DNA from: Silanimonas sp044377035
GTDB taxonomy: Bacteria; Pseudomonadota; Gammaproteobacteria; Xanthomonadales; Xanthomonadaceae
Direction: 5' to 3'
Assembly: GCF_044377035.1 (NCBI RefSeq)
Contig: NZ_JBILJW010000016.1
Coordinates: 1-64,000, forward strand
DNA: 64,000 nucleotides
A program made the translations under genes and the position numbers. A model generated the notes under the pieces. The model saw only the letters and a program-made list of their open reading frames with translations. It searched no databases and was not told the DNA's origin. Positions 18,301 through 26,239 of this stretch are shown one piece after another (position 1 is the first letter of the stretch; the number at the start of each line of letters is the position of its first letter).

Positions 18301-18597
18301 CAGATCCGCCAGCGCTTCATCGCCAAGGTGCCCGAGGAGCGCGCGGCCTTGGCCGAAGCCCTCCAGCTCGCGTCGGCAGGCCAGGGCCGGGAGGCCCTCG
18401 TGCAGCTCGCGCATCGCCTCAAGGGCAGCGCCGGCACCTTCGGCTTCGACGCGGTGAGCAGCGCGGCGGGCGCCCTCGAACGGGCGGCCAAGGGGCCTGC
18501 GGAACCCACTGAGGGGCTCGCGGCGGCGCTCGACCATGAACTCGCCGCCCTACAATCCGACCGGTCGTCGACCCATCCGAAGGACGCCCCACCGTGA
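15379..18597 (+). CDS. Hybrid sensor histidine kinase (MASE-like/Cache-like - HisKA - HATPase - REC - Hpt)
   Basis: A 1072-residue membrane phosphorelay protein. The N-terminus (about 25-190) has several hydrophobic helices resembling a MASE-type integral sensor. A periplasmic Cache-like region follows (YFRETVARGEPTVSPVFQGR, about 290-350), then a helix (LLAAVLVLTLIVGL) and a coiled coil. The kinase core has MSHELRTPLAAILGY with phospho-His581, the N-box LLNLLSNAIKF, and EDTGIGMD / GGTGLGLYI. A receiver domain (LLADDVDD, phospho-Asp874, VMDMHMP-type loop) and a C-terminal Hpt domain (HRLKGSAGTFGF, His1012) complete an ArcB/BarA-like relay. The start is a TTG; a GTG at 15421 is an in-frame alternative. 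The 4-base overlap with the next gene links it to that response regulator. Confidence 0.93.
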   Translation: MPNPLPETATDPASVTPGARRVDWRGRSLVLLQFTLLACIANTLAMQLPGSTPFLVGNMAAVAVAMRFGLRMSLPVALVASGITGDVHWVSLAVLECMLVARWRLQPWSPFGLWWRVWLPLSPVAAWITLPAGINDPWLWLVGFAVVLATGATSIVGGRQLASVTRSRRQRAGQPMALQLSVQLSTLMAAPATVVIAMLVQWGHQVDVQRTAFFIDGKAEQLAVGTSEEVRRHRDAVAQAALTVPSLGVAPVLQQVSSVQPGFLSLLGADALGQVQYSMLRGEAPRQRASDVSDRAYFRETVARGEPTVSPVFQGRGIGSDLIVAVAAPIRANDGRIDGVLQGSLALGQLVLEERNRLDAAALRYAVSDAVGQIVMSSLPDLPVKTGSVIARGRLEGHAAQPWWAQRLYAAPKLVFDANQQFLVAVHDVDGIAWQVRVLQPLRPLERRQTFRSLLAAVLVLTLIVGLQRLARHFAESHVRGLAQVVERLRGLDPSRNGSRFAGAMEASSAELSELIHDFEAAESRLQAMHAALRDAAEQQQALNRELEARVEDRTIELRQALSRAEHLAAAKSSFLANMSHELRTPLAAILGYSEQGLRDDARPGEMRRSLQTVVRNGRHLLEIVNDVLDASKIEAGQLRVQQQPVAPLPLLGEAIELLRPRALEKNLQLVLSAHWPLPAKVLADPLRLKQVLLNLLSNAIKFTPQGFVAVRIRADAATRQWSIEVEDTGIGMDAAQCERVFQRFEQADDSTTRRYGGTGLGLYISRQLARQMGGDLTATSTPGTGSRFLLTLPIGLDAPWLEDGEDLPTTETPVPRQTPRLRGRVLLADDVDDLRALLRATIEATGAEVIEAVNGREALDRLAAAAPDLVLMDMHMPVMDGRDAVAQLRRDGYSMPVYACSADVMEDDVAAFIALGCNGALAKPVDIDALHAVLARHLLAADTPAPMAPAPSPIPVAPSTPAAAPDPLAAALAQIRQRFIAKVPEERAALAEALQLASAGQGREALVQLAHRLKGSAGTFGFDAVSSAAGALERAAKGPAEPTEGLAAALDHELAALQSDRSSTHPKDAPP

Positions 18598-18989
18598 ACC
18601 TGCGCCCCCTCCGCCACATCCTCTGCGCCGATGACGACGCCGACATGCGGATGATCCTCGAGGTCGCGCTCGGCACTCTGGGCGGCTGGCGGGTCACCCT
18701 GGCCGCGGACGGGGAGGAGGCCATCGCCGCCGCGCGCTCCGACCGGCCCGACCTGATCCTTCTCGACGCCTCGATGGCCGGTGGCATGGGCGGCGCGCAA
18801 GCCCTCGGCGTGCTCCGCTCCGACCCCGAACTGGCCGCGATCCCGGTGGTCTTCGTCACGGGCCTGGCGACGGACGCCGATCGCGCCTCGTTCCAGCGTT
18901 TCGGTGCCGTCGACCTGATTGCCAAGCCTTTCGACCCGCTGACCCTCGCGGCGCGCGTGCGGGCCATCTGGCAGGACCTGCCGGGCTAA
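18594..18989 (+). CDS. Single-domain response regulator
   Basis: A 131-residue stand-alone receiver domain: ILCADDDADMR acidic pocket, LILLDASMAGG with the phospho-acceptor Asp, the VVFVTGLA switch Thr and LIAKPFD with the conserved Lys. There is no output domain, so it acts by protein contact or passes phosphate onward. It starts at a GTG overlapping the stop of the hybrid kinase by four bases (GTGA), indicating coupled translation and a common pathway. The upstream Hpt domain is its probable phosphodonor. Confidence 0.9.
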   Translation: MNLRPLRHILCADDDADMRMILEVALGTLGGWRVTLAADGEEAIAAARSDRPDLILLDASMAGGMGGAQALGVLRSDPELAAIPVVFVTGLATDADRASFQRFGAVDLIAKPFDPLTLAARVRAIWQDLPG

Positions 18990-19004
18990 GCCCGGATTCC
19001 GGGC
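18990..19004 (+). terminator. Small GC hairpin after the response regulator
   Basis: GCCCGG (18990-18995) pairs with CCGGGC (18999-19004) around ATT, directly after the stop codon. It is followed by an A-tract rather than a T-tract on this strand, so its role as a terminator is uncertain. The next hairpin may assist. Confidence 0.35.
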
Positions 19005-19042
19005 AAAAAAAAGCCAGGAGCTCCCCCCGGAACTCCTGGCTT
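19005..19042 (-). terminator. Rho-independent terminator for the chemoreceptor gene (probably bidirectional)
   Basis: A 10-bp perfect stem (AAGCCAGGAG 19011-19020 / CTCCTGGCTT 19033-19042) encloses a 12-base loop. On the minus strand it is followed by eight T residues (19012-19005), the classic form. It lies in the 236-base convergent gap between the response regulator and the chemoreceptor and can also form a stem for rightward transcripts. Confidence 0.85.
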
Positions 19043-19120
19043 GTGTTCCGGCCCTCCTGGCTGCGACGCTCTCGCGCGGCTGCCACGCCCCCCGGCGCTG
19101 GAATATGGCTGGAACGTTTC

Positions 19121-19154
19121 CATGATGCCTCAACCACAACGATTGCGCATCATG
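19121..19154. repeat. 8-bp inverted repeat in the convergent gap
   Basis: CATGATGC (19121-19128) and GCATCATG (19147-19154) are exact inverted copies 18 bases apart, 72 bases past the chemoreceptor stop. Its function is unknown and it may be incidental. Confidence 0.3.
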
Positions 19155-19225
19155 AATTTGTCAATCGCCGTCAAACCGTGCCGCGCATCGCACCCCGGGC
19201 CTGAGCCGCGCCGAGGCGGGGCGGG

Positions 19226-22036
19226 TTAGCGGCCGCCGCCGGCTAGGACGAAGCGCGAGGCGATCTCCGAAAGCTGGTGGGCTTGGTCGTTCATGGACTG
19301 CGCCGAAGCGGCCATCTCCTCCACGAGGGCGGAGTTGGCCTGGGTCGACTGGTCCATCTGGGTGACGGCGTTGTTGACCTCGCCGAGGCCCTTGGCCTGC
19401 TCGATGCTGGCCGCGGTGATCTCGCCGATGATGTCGGCCACCTTCTGCGACGAGCCGACGATCTCGCTCATCGTGCGGCCCGCGCGCTGCGCGACATTGG
19501 CGCCTTCCGCGATCTTGGTCACCGACTCGTTGATGAGCTGCGCGATCTCCTTCGCAGCCGTCGCCGAGCGCTGCGCCAGCGCCCGCACTTCCGCGGCGAC
19601 GACGGCGAAGCCGCGCCCCTGCTCACCGGCGCGTGCGGCTTCGACGGCCGCGTTCAGCGCGAGGATATTGGTCTGGAAGGCGATGCCGTCGATGGTGGTG
19701 GTGATGTCCGCCATGCGCCGCGAGCTGTCCTCGATGTCGCGCATCACGCGCACCACGGCCTCGACGGTCTGGCCACCGTCGCCGGCCACTTCGGCGGCGC
19801 GCGTGGCGATCTGCTTGGCCTGCTGCGCGTGTTCGGCGCTCTGCTTGATCGTCGCCGTCATCTCCTCCATCGCCGCGGCGGTCTCCTCGATGCTGGCGGC
19901 GGCCTGCTCGGTGCGCTTGGCGAGATCCATGTTGCCGGAGGCGATCTCGGCCGCGGCATCGCTGATGGCGCCGACCGCCTGCTGCACCTCGCCGATCGCC
20001 TGCGCGAGTGCTTCGGCCGTGGCATTCGCGTTGCTGTTCAGCTCACCGAAGCTGCCCCTCATCTTCGCGTTCGAGCGCACGGTGAGATTGCCTTCCGCGA
20101 GCGCGGCCATGGTGCGCTGCACTTCGTCGATGGCCTGCGCCGTGAGGTCCATCAGCGAGTTGAAGATGCGTGCCAGCTCGGAGTAGCGGTCCTCGCTCGC
20201 ACTGGCTTCGACGCGGGCGGTGAGGATGCCGGCGGCGGCTTTCTGGGCCACGTTGCGCAGCTGGTGGCGGAAGTTCGTGTCCGCGGTGCGGTCCTGCCAC
20301 TCGAGCGCGGTACCGATGCGCTGGCCCGCGGCATCGAACACCGGTGTCGCTGCAAGGTCGAAATGCATCTCGCCGAGCGAGAGGCGGGCCCGATGCGTGG
20401 CCTTGAGGCCGACGATCAGGTTGCGCTGCTGCCCGGGTTCGCCATCGAACGGGTCGAAGGCGCTGCCCATCACCCGGTCGGCGCGGAAATCGGGCTGGCG
20501 CTCGCGAACCGCCGCTTCGCCATCCTTGAGCACCTTGGCGACCGCCGGGTTCACGTAGACGATCTTCCCGTCGGCGTCGGCGATCATCATGCCGCTGGTG
20601 GCCACGTCGAGCGCACTGCGCACGCGGGCGTTCTCGGTGGCGATCTCGCGCTCGCGGTCGATGCGCTCCTTCAGTTCCTTTTGCATCACGCCAAGGGATG
20701 CGAGCAACCTCGCGAACTCGTCGTTCCCGGTGACTCGAATCGCTGCGTCTAGCTCCAACTTAGCGATCCGTTCCGCGACGGCCTGGGCGTAGGAAATCGG
20801 AGCAACGAAGCGGGAAGCCATGAAGGACGAGGCAAAGACGGCAAGGACGCCCACAACGAGCGCGGCGATCGACAGCACCCAGAACAGGCGCGTCGCCGGG
20901 GCAAACGCCACGGCCGTCTCGTAATAGGCGCGCAACCGCCAATCGACCCCGGAGCCAACGGACACCACCTGCTCGATGAGCAAGGCGGGGCGGCCGGCCG
21001 GAGAAACACCCAACGTATCGTCGCCATCGGCCATCGCGGGGATCCGCAAGGGATTGGCTTCCGAGAACGAGGCCGCGACGGTATGGGTCTCCGCCGCCAG
21101 GCGCGAGTCGGACCGCAGTCCGTCGTCCGCCCCCACGAGGACAAGGTCCTGGCCGTCGCTCAAGCCCGCGGGATTGCCGGCGATGCGTGAGACTCGATCC
21201 AGGCTCACCTGCACGATGGCCACGCCGACGGTTTCCCCCTCGATGCGGACCGGAGCGGAGATGAACATCGCCGGCGCTTCGTAGCTCGGCGCATAGCGGG
21301 CGTAGTCTTCGACATGGGCCACGCCTTCTTCACCGGCGTCCCGTGCGGCGCGAAAGGCCTTGGCGAGGCCGGAATCCCTGAAGTCGCCTTCCATGAGGTT
21401 GGTGGCGTAATCCAGTTCCTTGTAGACGCTGTAGACCAGCCGGCCATCCATGCCGACGAGGAAGATGTCGTAGTACTCCTGCCGCTGGAGATGGCTGCGG
21501 TAGATGGGATGGAACAGACGGTGCGCGTCGGCATAGGCGCCCCGCTGCTCTGGCGAGATCAGCGCGTCCTTCTCACCGAGGGGCGCCGGATTGGCTGCGA
21601 TGAAGACGTCCTGGAGGGCGACGGCGGCTGGCTCGAGCCTCGACGCGAATCCGTCCTTGCCGCCCCAGGACCCGCCGGTGCGCTCGACGTAGCGACCATC
21701 GAAATCATCCGCCACGAAGGCGTCGACGCGTTCTGAGGCTCCCGGCGCCGGCGCCATCTGCGCGAAGGCCGCCTCGAACTGCCGCAGCGCCCGTCGCGTC
21801 ATCTCACTTTCGGAGAGCGCAAGCACATCGTTGCGGACGGTAGAAAAGTAATCCTCGACCTGCTGGGCGCGGAGATCGACCTGCGTTCGCATCTGCTCGC
21901 TGGCGAGATCCTCCAGCTGCGCTTTTGCTCCGCTGTAGGCGAACCACGTCAGGCCGGCCATGGGGATGACGGCGAGCGCCAGGATGATGACCGTCAACTT
22001 CGCACGAACGCTTTGGAAAAAGGCCGCCACTTGCAT
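19226..22036 (-). CDS. Methyl-accepting chemotaxis protein with Cache, HAMP and PAS domains
   Basis: A 936-residue chemoreceptor. Helix 1 lies at about residues 10-30 (LTVIILALAVIPMAGLTWF). A large periplasmic double-Cache-type sensor occupies about 31-380 (YYDIFLVGMDGRLVYSVYKE; MFISAPVRIEGETVGVAIVQ). Helix 2 is at about 382-405, followed by HAMP, then a PAS domain (MMIADADGKIVYVNPAVAKVL, about 480-600), a linker and the signalling hairpin (NILALNAAVEAARAGEQGRG) near residue 800. There is no CheR-tethering pentapeptide at the C-terminus. The ATG at 22036, after a G-run ribosome site, is preferred to an upstream start that would add 44 non-membrane residues. No che genes lie nearby. Confidence 0.92.
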   Translation of the reverse strand: MQVAAFFQSVRAKLTVIILALAVIPMAGLTWFAYSGAKAQLEDLASEQMRTQVDLRAQQVEDYFSTVRNDVLALSESEMTRRALRQFEAAFAQMAPAPGASERVDAFVADDFDGRYVERTGGSWGGKDGFASRLEPAAVALQDVFIAANPAPLGEKDALISPEQRGAYADAHRLFHPIYRSHLQRQEYYDIFLVGMDGRLVYSVYKELDYATNLMEGDFRDSGLAKAFRAARDAGEEGVAHVEDYARYAPSYEAPAMFISAPVRIEGETVGVAIVQVSLDRVSRIAGNPAGLSDGQDLVLVGADDGLRSDSRLAAETHTVAASFSEANPLRIPAMADGDDTLGVSPAGRPALLIEQVVSVGSGVDWRLRAYYETAVAFAPATRLFWVLSIAALVVGVLAVFASSFMASRFVAPISYAQAVAERIAKLELDAAIRVTGNDEFARLLASLGVMQKELKERIDREREIATENARVRSALDVATSGMMIADADGKIVYVNPAVAKVLKDGEAAVRERQPDFRADRVMGSAFDPFDGEPGQQRNLIVGLKATHRARLSLGEMHFDLAATPVFDAAGQRIGTALEWQDRTADTNFRHQLRNVAQKAAAGILTARVEASASEDRYSELARIFNSLMDLTAQAIDEVQRTMAALAEGNLTVRSNAKMRGSFGELNSNANATAEALAQAIGEVQQAVGAISDAAAEIASGNMDLAKRTEQAAASIEETAAAMEEMTATIKQSAEHAQQAKQIATRAAEVAGDGGQTVEAVVRVMRDIEDSSRRMADITTTIDGIAFQTNILALNAAVEAARAGEQGRGFAVVAAEVRALAQRSATAAKEIAQLINESVTKIAEGANVAQRAGRTMSEIVGSSQKVADIIGEITAASIEQAKGLGEVNNAVTQMDQSTQANSALVEEMAASAQSMNDQAHQLSEIASRFVLAGGGR

Positions 22037-22314
22037 TCCCCCCGGGTGAGCCAACGATGGCTTATGTCCAGCAAAAGCTAGCGATCCGAACCTCGTCCCC
22101 CGAAACCCGTGAAACCTCGGCTCTTGGATAGCCATCACACAACCTAGGGAGTTGAATCGCCTCTCCACAGTCAGAGCGTAAATCCATTGCCGAGTCCAGC
22201 AATGCGTCAGGGCTCACGTTTTGACCGGATTCCACCGCTGGCTTCGACGCGCCCTTCATCCCATGCGTCGCCGAAAACGACGTCCGCCTGGTTCGACACT
22301 CGCCGCCTGCACTG

Positions 22315-22578
22315 TCAAGGCGTGCCAAGGCGAAACCGACCGACGAGCGCCGTGCGCCGCGCTCCCGCATCGCAGGCACAGTCGATCTTGCCGAGGTAGA
22401 GCGCCGGGCGACCCGGCGCAGCGCCCTCAACAACACCACTCCACGCGGAGGCGAGCGCGTGCGCCTCCACGGCGGGAAGCACGCGTGGCGAGGCCGGGCG
22501 CAGGCTTGCGCCGACACCGGCCATCAATCCCAGCCAAGCCGCCAGCACGAACCACGCGCTGGCGGGGCGGGCGGTCAC
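22315..22578 (-). CDS. Possible small membrane-anchored protein or remnant (87 aa)
   Basis: A GTG at 22578 directly abuts the stop of the upstream chemoreceptor gene (TGAGTG), so this could be the tail gene of that transcript. It encodes one N-terminal membrane helix (AWFVLAAWLGLMAGVGA) and then a soluble part with ALYLGKIDCACDAG. The hydrophobic strand plus Cys-x-Cys resembles the start of a thioredoxin-like domain, which would normally continue for about 80 more residues, but here a stop follows soon after. Neither of the other two frames downstream shows a convincing continuation. It may be a truncated gene, a real short protein, or chance. Confidence 0.35.
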   Translation of the reverse strand: MTARPASAWFVLAAWLGLMAGVGASLRPASPRVLPAVEAHALASAWSGVVEGAAPGRPALYLGKIDCACDAGARRTALVGRFRLGTP

Positions 22579-25056
22579 TCAGAACTCGGTCCACTCGCCC
22601 TCGGACGCGCTATCCGACTTGCCCCGCGAAGCCCCGGGTTTCGGCGTCTCGACGCGCGGCGCCGGACGCGCCGCCGGCTTCGCGGCGGCCTTCGGCGCGG
22701 GTGCTGCGGGGGCGGGCTTGGCCGGAGCACGCGGTGCCGGGCTGGTGGCGCGCATGTTACGCGTGCCGCCGGTGGACGGCGCGGCCATGGCGCTGCCGGC
22801 CGAGCGAGCCGGCGACGCTGCTGCAGCGACCGGCGCGGCGGTATCGGCGATCTTGAAGCGGCCCACCGCCTCGGCGAGCTGCTGGGCCTGGTCTTCCATC
22901 GAACGCGCGGCGGCGGTGGCTTCCTCGACCAGCGCGGCGTTCTGCTGCGTGGTCTCGTCCATCTGCGTGATGGTCTGGTTGACCTGCTCGATACCGGTGC
23001 TCTGCTCGGCCGAGGCCGCGCTGATCTCGGCCATGATGTCGGTGACGCGCTTCACCGAGCCGACGATCTCGGCCATGGTGGCGCCGGCTTGCTGCACGAG
23101 CCGCGAGCCCTCGCCAACGGTTTCCACGGAGGCTTCGATCAGCTCCTTGATCTCCTTCGCCGCCTGCGCCGAACGCCCGGCGAGGCTGCGGACCTCGCTG
23201 GCGACGACCGCGAAGCCGCGACCCTGCTCGCCGGCACGCGCGGCTTCCACCGCCGCGTTCAGCGCGAGGATGTTGGTCTGGAAGGCGATGCCATCGATGG
23301 TGCTGATGATGTCGGCGACGCGCTTCGACGAATCCTCGATCTCGCGCATCGTGGTAACGACCTTGCCCACCACTTCGCCGCCCTGCTCGGCGACGCCGGC
23401 GGCGCCGCTGGCGAGCTGGTTGGCCTGGCGCGCGGAATCGGCGTTCTGCTTCACCGTGGCGGTGAGCTCTTCCATCGAGGCGGCGGTCTCTTCGAGGTTG
23501 GCCGCCTGCTGCTCGGTGCGCGCCGACAGGTCCTGGTTGCCCGCGGCGATCTCGGAGGCCGCGGTGTTGATCTGGCCGGCCGCCATCTGGATCTGGCCGA
23601 TCAGCGAACGCAGCTGGGTGACGCTGCCCTCGATGCTGTCGCGGATCTCGGCGAACTGGCCTTCGTAGTGGCCTTCCATCTTCGCCGTCAGGTCGCCCTG
23701 CGCAACGAGACCCATCACGCGGCCGATCTCGGTGAGGGTCGAGCGCGTTCCGGCGAAGCCGGCGTTCAAGGCCGTCGCCAGCGTCAGGAAGAAGCCGCTC
23801 TTGCCGGCCTCGGCGATGACCTTGGAGAAGTCGCCGCGGGCCGTGGCCTGCACCACGCCCTGCACTTCGGCTTCCACCGACACTTCGTCGGTGCGATCGC
23901 GCCAGTCGACGAGGATACCGAGGCGCTCGCCTTCGGCATTGCGGATCGGCGTGGCGCTGAGCTGGAAGATGCGGCCGACGAACTCGCGCTCGACCACCTG
24001 GGTGTCAGTAATGGCTGCCAGTGCGTCGGCGGCCAGCACGTCGATGCCGGTCAACTCGCCGAGCGAGGACCCGACGAGGTTCGCGGCGGTGAAGCCCGGC
24101 GCGCGCTGCGCAATGCGCTCCTCGAGGTCAGCGAAGCGGTGCGAAAGCGAGCCGTTGGCATAGATCACCTGGCCGCCGTCGTCGGCGATCAACACGGCCG
24201 CGCTGGCGCTGTCCAGGGCGTTCTTGATGCGCAGGCTGGCCTCGGCGACAAGGCGGTCGGCCTCGATGCGGCCGTTGAGGTCGTTCTGCATCCGGTTCAG
24301 CGCCGCCAGCAGGGCGCCGATCTCGTCATTGCGCTTGGTGTCGATGACGTTGTCGAGCTTGCCGCCCGCGACCGCGTTGGCGATGGTCACCGCCGAGTTC
24401 ACGCCCTTCGAGATGGCGCGGGCGATCAGCAGGGCGAGCACGATAGCCAGCACGATGGCGACGAGCAGGCTGGTCCAGATCACGCCCTGCGCGGTCTTGT
24501 AGGCCTCCTCGGCCCCCGTGCGTGCGGCGGTGGAGCCCTGGATGCCGTGGTCGACGCGTTCCTGGATCAGCGTGGCCACTTCCTCGTACTTGACGCGGTT
24601 GTCGGCGAGGAACATGTCCAGCGCCTCGTCGACGAAGCCCATGTCGTAGGCCGAGGTGACCTCGCCGGTGTTGGCGACGTAGGCCTCCCAGGCGGCCTTG
24701 ATCGCAGCGACCTTGGCCTTGTCCTCGTCAGTGACGGAGGTGGTCTCCAGCGAGAGCAGGAGATCCTCGAAGTTGAACTTGTGGTTCTCGATCTCGCCGC
24801 GCGCGGACTCCTTGGCCTCTTCCGACGTGCGGAGCACGAGGCTGAAGTTTTGCAGGCGGTACGCAGAGGCCTCCGACTTCAGGTCCTGTGCCGTCGTCAG
24901 CTCCACCATCCAGCGCTGCGTGATCTCGGTGGTGGCGTCATTGAGCGTGCCGAGGCCGCGGAAGGCACTGACCGCCAACACGATGATGAGGACGACGACC
25001 ACGCCGAAGGCGAGCAGCAGTTTCGGGGCGATCTTGAGGTTGCGCAGCCAGTCCAT
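22579..25056 (-). CDS. Methyl-accepting chemotaxis protein with C-terminal CheR-binding-like pentapeptide
   Basis: An 825-residue chemoreceptor. Helix 1 lies at residues about 11-33 and is followed by a periplasmic four-helix-bundle-type sensor (to about 188). Helix 2 (WTSLLVAIVLAIVLALLIA) and HAMP follow, then a PAS-like segment (AAVLIADDGGQVIYANGSL, about 285-400), a second HAMP-like linker and the signalling hairpin (NILALNAAVEAARAGEQGRG). After the methylation helices comes an 85-residue Ala/Pro/Lys-rich flexible tether ending in EWTEF. That matches the x-W-x-x-F pattern that docks CheR/CheB in enteric receptors. The ATG at 25056 has an AGGAT ribosome site. There are no chemotaxis kinases in the window. 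Confidence 0.93.
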   Translation of the reverse strand: MDWLRNLKIAPKLLLAFGVVVVLIIVLAVSAFRGLGTLNDATTEITQRWMVELTTAQDLKSEASAYRLQNFSLVLRTSEEAKESARGEIENHKFNFEDLLLSLETTSVTDEDKAKVAAIKAAWEAYVANTGEVTSAYDMGFVDEALDMFLADNRVKYEEVATLIQERVDHGIQGSTAARTGAEEAYKTAQGVIWTSLLVAIVLAIVLALLIARAISKGVNSAVTIANAVAGGKLDNVIDTKRNDEIGALLAALNRMQNDLNGRIEADRLVAEASLRIKNALDSASAAVLIADDGGQVIYANGSLSHRFADLEERIAQRAPGFTAANLVGSSLGELTGIDVLAADALAAITDTQVVEREFVGRIFQLSATPIRNAEGERLGILVDWRDRTDEVSVEAEVQGVVQATARGDFSKVIAEAGKSGFFLTLATALNAGFAGTRSTLTEIGRVMGLVAQGDLTAKMEGHYEGQFAEIRDSIEGSVTQLRSLIGQIQMAAGQINTAASEIAAGNQDLSARTEQQAANLEETAASMEELTATVKQNADSARQANQLASGAAGVAEQGGEVVGKVVTTMREIEDSSKRVADIISTIDGIAFQTNILALNAAVEAARAGEQGRGFAVVASEVRSLAGRSAQAAKEIKELIEASVETVGEGSRLVQQAGATMAEIVGSVKRVTDIMAEISAASAEQSTGIEQVNQTITQMDETTQQNAALVEEATAAARSMEDQAQQLAEAVGRFKIADTAAPVAAAASPARSAGSAMAAPSTGGTRNMRATSPAPRAPAKPAPAAPAPKAAAKPAARPAPRVETPKPGASRGKSDSASEGEWTEF

Positions 25057-25113
25057 TCGGAATCCTTGCACTCGAATGTGGCCCCCGGCCCGAAAAGGCC
25101 GGAGGAAAACGGA

Positions 25114-25512
25114 TTACTTGACCTTCAGGTTGCGCGCGCCGCGCACGACGATCTCGGGGCGGCCGTTCGAGGTGCGGATCTCGCCGGTGACGCAGACCGT
25201 CTTGCCGGTCAGCGTGTCGGGCGCCGGATTGAAGTCGCCGCGATCACGGCCCCAGATGCGGGCCGAGAACTTGTGGCCGGGGAAGTTGCCGCCCATGAAG
25301 AGGAAAGTCGGCTGGCCTTCGGCGTTCTCGGCGTAGCGGGCGCCATCGACGACGCCACACACCGTGCCTTCCTTGCCGACGAAGCCATTGGCCTCGGTGA
25401 CCGGGATCTCGCCGCGGATGCGGTTGCTGCCGGCCTGGGCCAAGGCGGGAGGACTGGACGTGGCGCAGAGCCACACGACGCACAACGCAGCGACACCGGA
25501 ACGGATGTTCAC
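25114..25512 (-). CDS. Exported OB-fold-like small protein, copy 1
   Basis: A 132-residue protein with a signal peptide (cleavage expected after ALAQ) and a compact beta-rich mature part of about 106 residues: VGKEGTVCGVVDGARY, FLFMGGNFPGHKFSARIWG and VCVTGEIRTSNGRPEIVVRG. The final GEIR...GRPEIVV segment is typical of exported OB-fold modules, sometimes called nucleic-acid-binding-like. Two Cys residues (in TVCGVV and TVCVTG) could pair. It starts at a GTG (25512) behind an AGGGGG ribosome site. It lies 57 bases beyond the chemoreceptor start on the same strand, i.e. upstream of it, and may be co-transcribed. Its function is unknown. Confidence 0.82.
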   Translation of the reverse strand: MNIRSGVAALCVVWLCATSSPPALAQAGSNRIRGEIPVTEANGFVGKEGTVCGVVDGARYAENAEGQPTFLFMGGNFPGHKFSARIWGRDRGDFNPAPDTLTGKTVCVTGEIRTSNGRPEIVVRGARNLKVK

Positions 25513-25620
25513 AACGTACCCCCTTGGTCTATTCGCCGGGCAGACCCGGACGCTCAATGCATGATGAACCTATCCAAGCCGTGATCGGCGGCGCCCGGAC
25601 AGGCTTGAACGCGAATTGAC

Positions 25621-25677
25621 GATTCCCCTTCGGGGGGATCGTGGCACAGGGCACGACGCGCCGCGAGGGGCGCGTCG
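25621..25677 (-). terminator. Two hairpins between the OB-fold paralogues
   Basis: Stem 1 is CGACGCGCC (25654-25662) with GGCGCGTCG (25669-25677). Stem 2 is GATTCCCC (25621-25628) with GGGGGATC (25633-25640), closed by a TTCG loop. Both lie downstream of the second paralogue's stop on the minus strand. Neither has a T-tract, so termination is plausible but unproven. Confidence 0.45.
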
Positions 25678-25694
25678 CCCTTCGGCCGATTCCG

Positions 25695-26084
25695 TCACGA
25701 GACCTTGAGGTTGCGGGCCCCGCGGACGACGATCTCGGGCCGGCCATTGGCCGTGCGGATGTCGCCGGTCACGCAGACGGTGCGGCCGGCCAGGGTCTCG
25801 GGCGCCGGGTTGAAGTCGCCGCGGTCGCGGCCCCAGATGCGGGCCGAGAACTTGTGGCCGGGAAAGTTGCCGCCCATGAAGAGGTAGGTCGGCTGGCCTT
25901 CGGCGTTCTCGGCGAAGCGCGCGCCATCGACGACGCCACACACCGTGGCTTCCTTGCCCACGAAGCCGTTGGCCTCGGCCGCGGGGATCTGTCCGCGGAT
26001 GCGGTTGCTGCCGGCCTGTGCGCTGGCGGACGAGGCGACAACGAGGGTGGCGACGACGGCGGTGCAGAGCAGGAGGGTGCGCAT
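25695..26084 (-). CDS. Exported OB-fold-like small protein, copy 2
   Basis: A 129-residue exported protein. Its signal peptide (LLLCTAVVATLVVASSASAQ) differs from that of copy 1, but the mature part is nearly identical: by eye about 12 differences in roughly 106 residues, nearly all conservative (E/Q, Y/F, D/E, K/R). It carries the same FMGGNFPGHKFSARIWG and GRPEIVVRG segments. The start ATG at 26084 has an AGGAAA ribosome site. The tandem arrangement points to gene duplication with conservation or gene conversion of the mature domain. Its function is unknown. Confidence 0.85.
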   Translation of the reverse strand: MRTLLLCTAVVATLVVASSASAQAGSNRIRGQIPAAEANGFVGKEATVCGVVDGARFAENAEGQPTYLFMGGNFPGHKFSARIWGRDRGDFNPAPETLAGRTVCVTGDIRTANGRPEIVVRGARNLKVS

Positions 26085-26227
26085 GACGGTTTCCTTTCGG
26101 TCGAATGAGTTGGCACAGCGGGTGAACCGATGCTGGGCCGACGCGCCCTGCGCTTGCCAGCGCCGACCTCGCGTTCCGTGACGGGCTTGGCTGGGGCGTT
26201 GTTCATTCCGTGACGGAGTTCGACGCT

Positions 26228-26233
26228 TATGCT
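26228..26233 (+). promoter_or_regulatory. Candidate -10 element, leaderless configuration
   Basis: TATGCT is followed by exactly six bases and then the ATG at 26240, so transcription would start at or next to the start codon. No Shine-Dalgarno sequence is present. Confidence 0.35.
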
Positions 26234-26239
26234 GGACGC

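Noticed and set aside
14941..18537. A 1198-codon minus-strand frame opposite the lipoprotein repeats and hybrid kinase
   Set aside because: It owes its length to the GC bias and to the 24-bp repeats being open in several frames; no recognisable protein features.
22459..25584. A 1041-codon plus-strand frame opposite the second chemoreceptor
   Set aside because: The chemoreceptor on the minus strand has complete domain structure; the opposite frame has none and crosses several gene boundaries.
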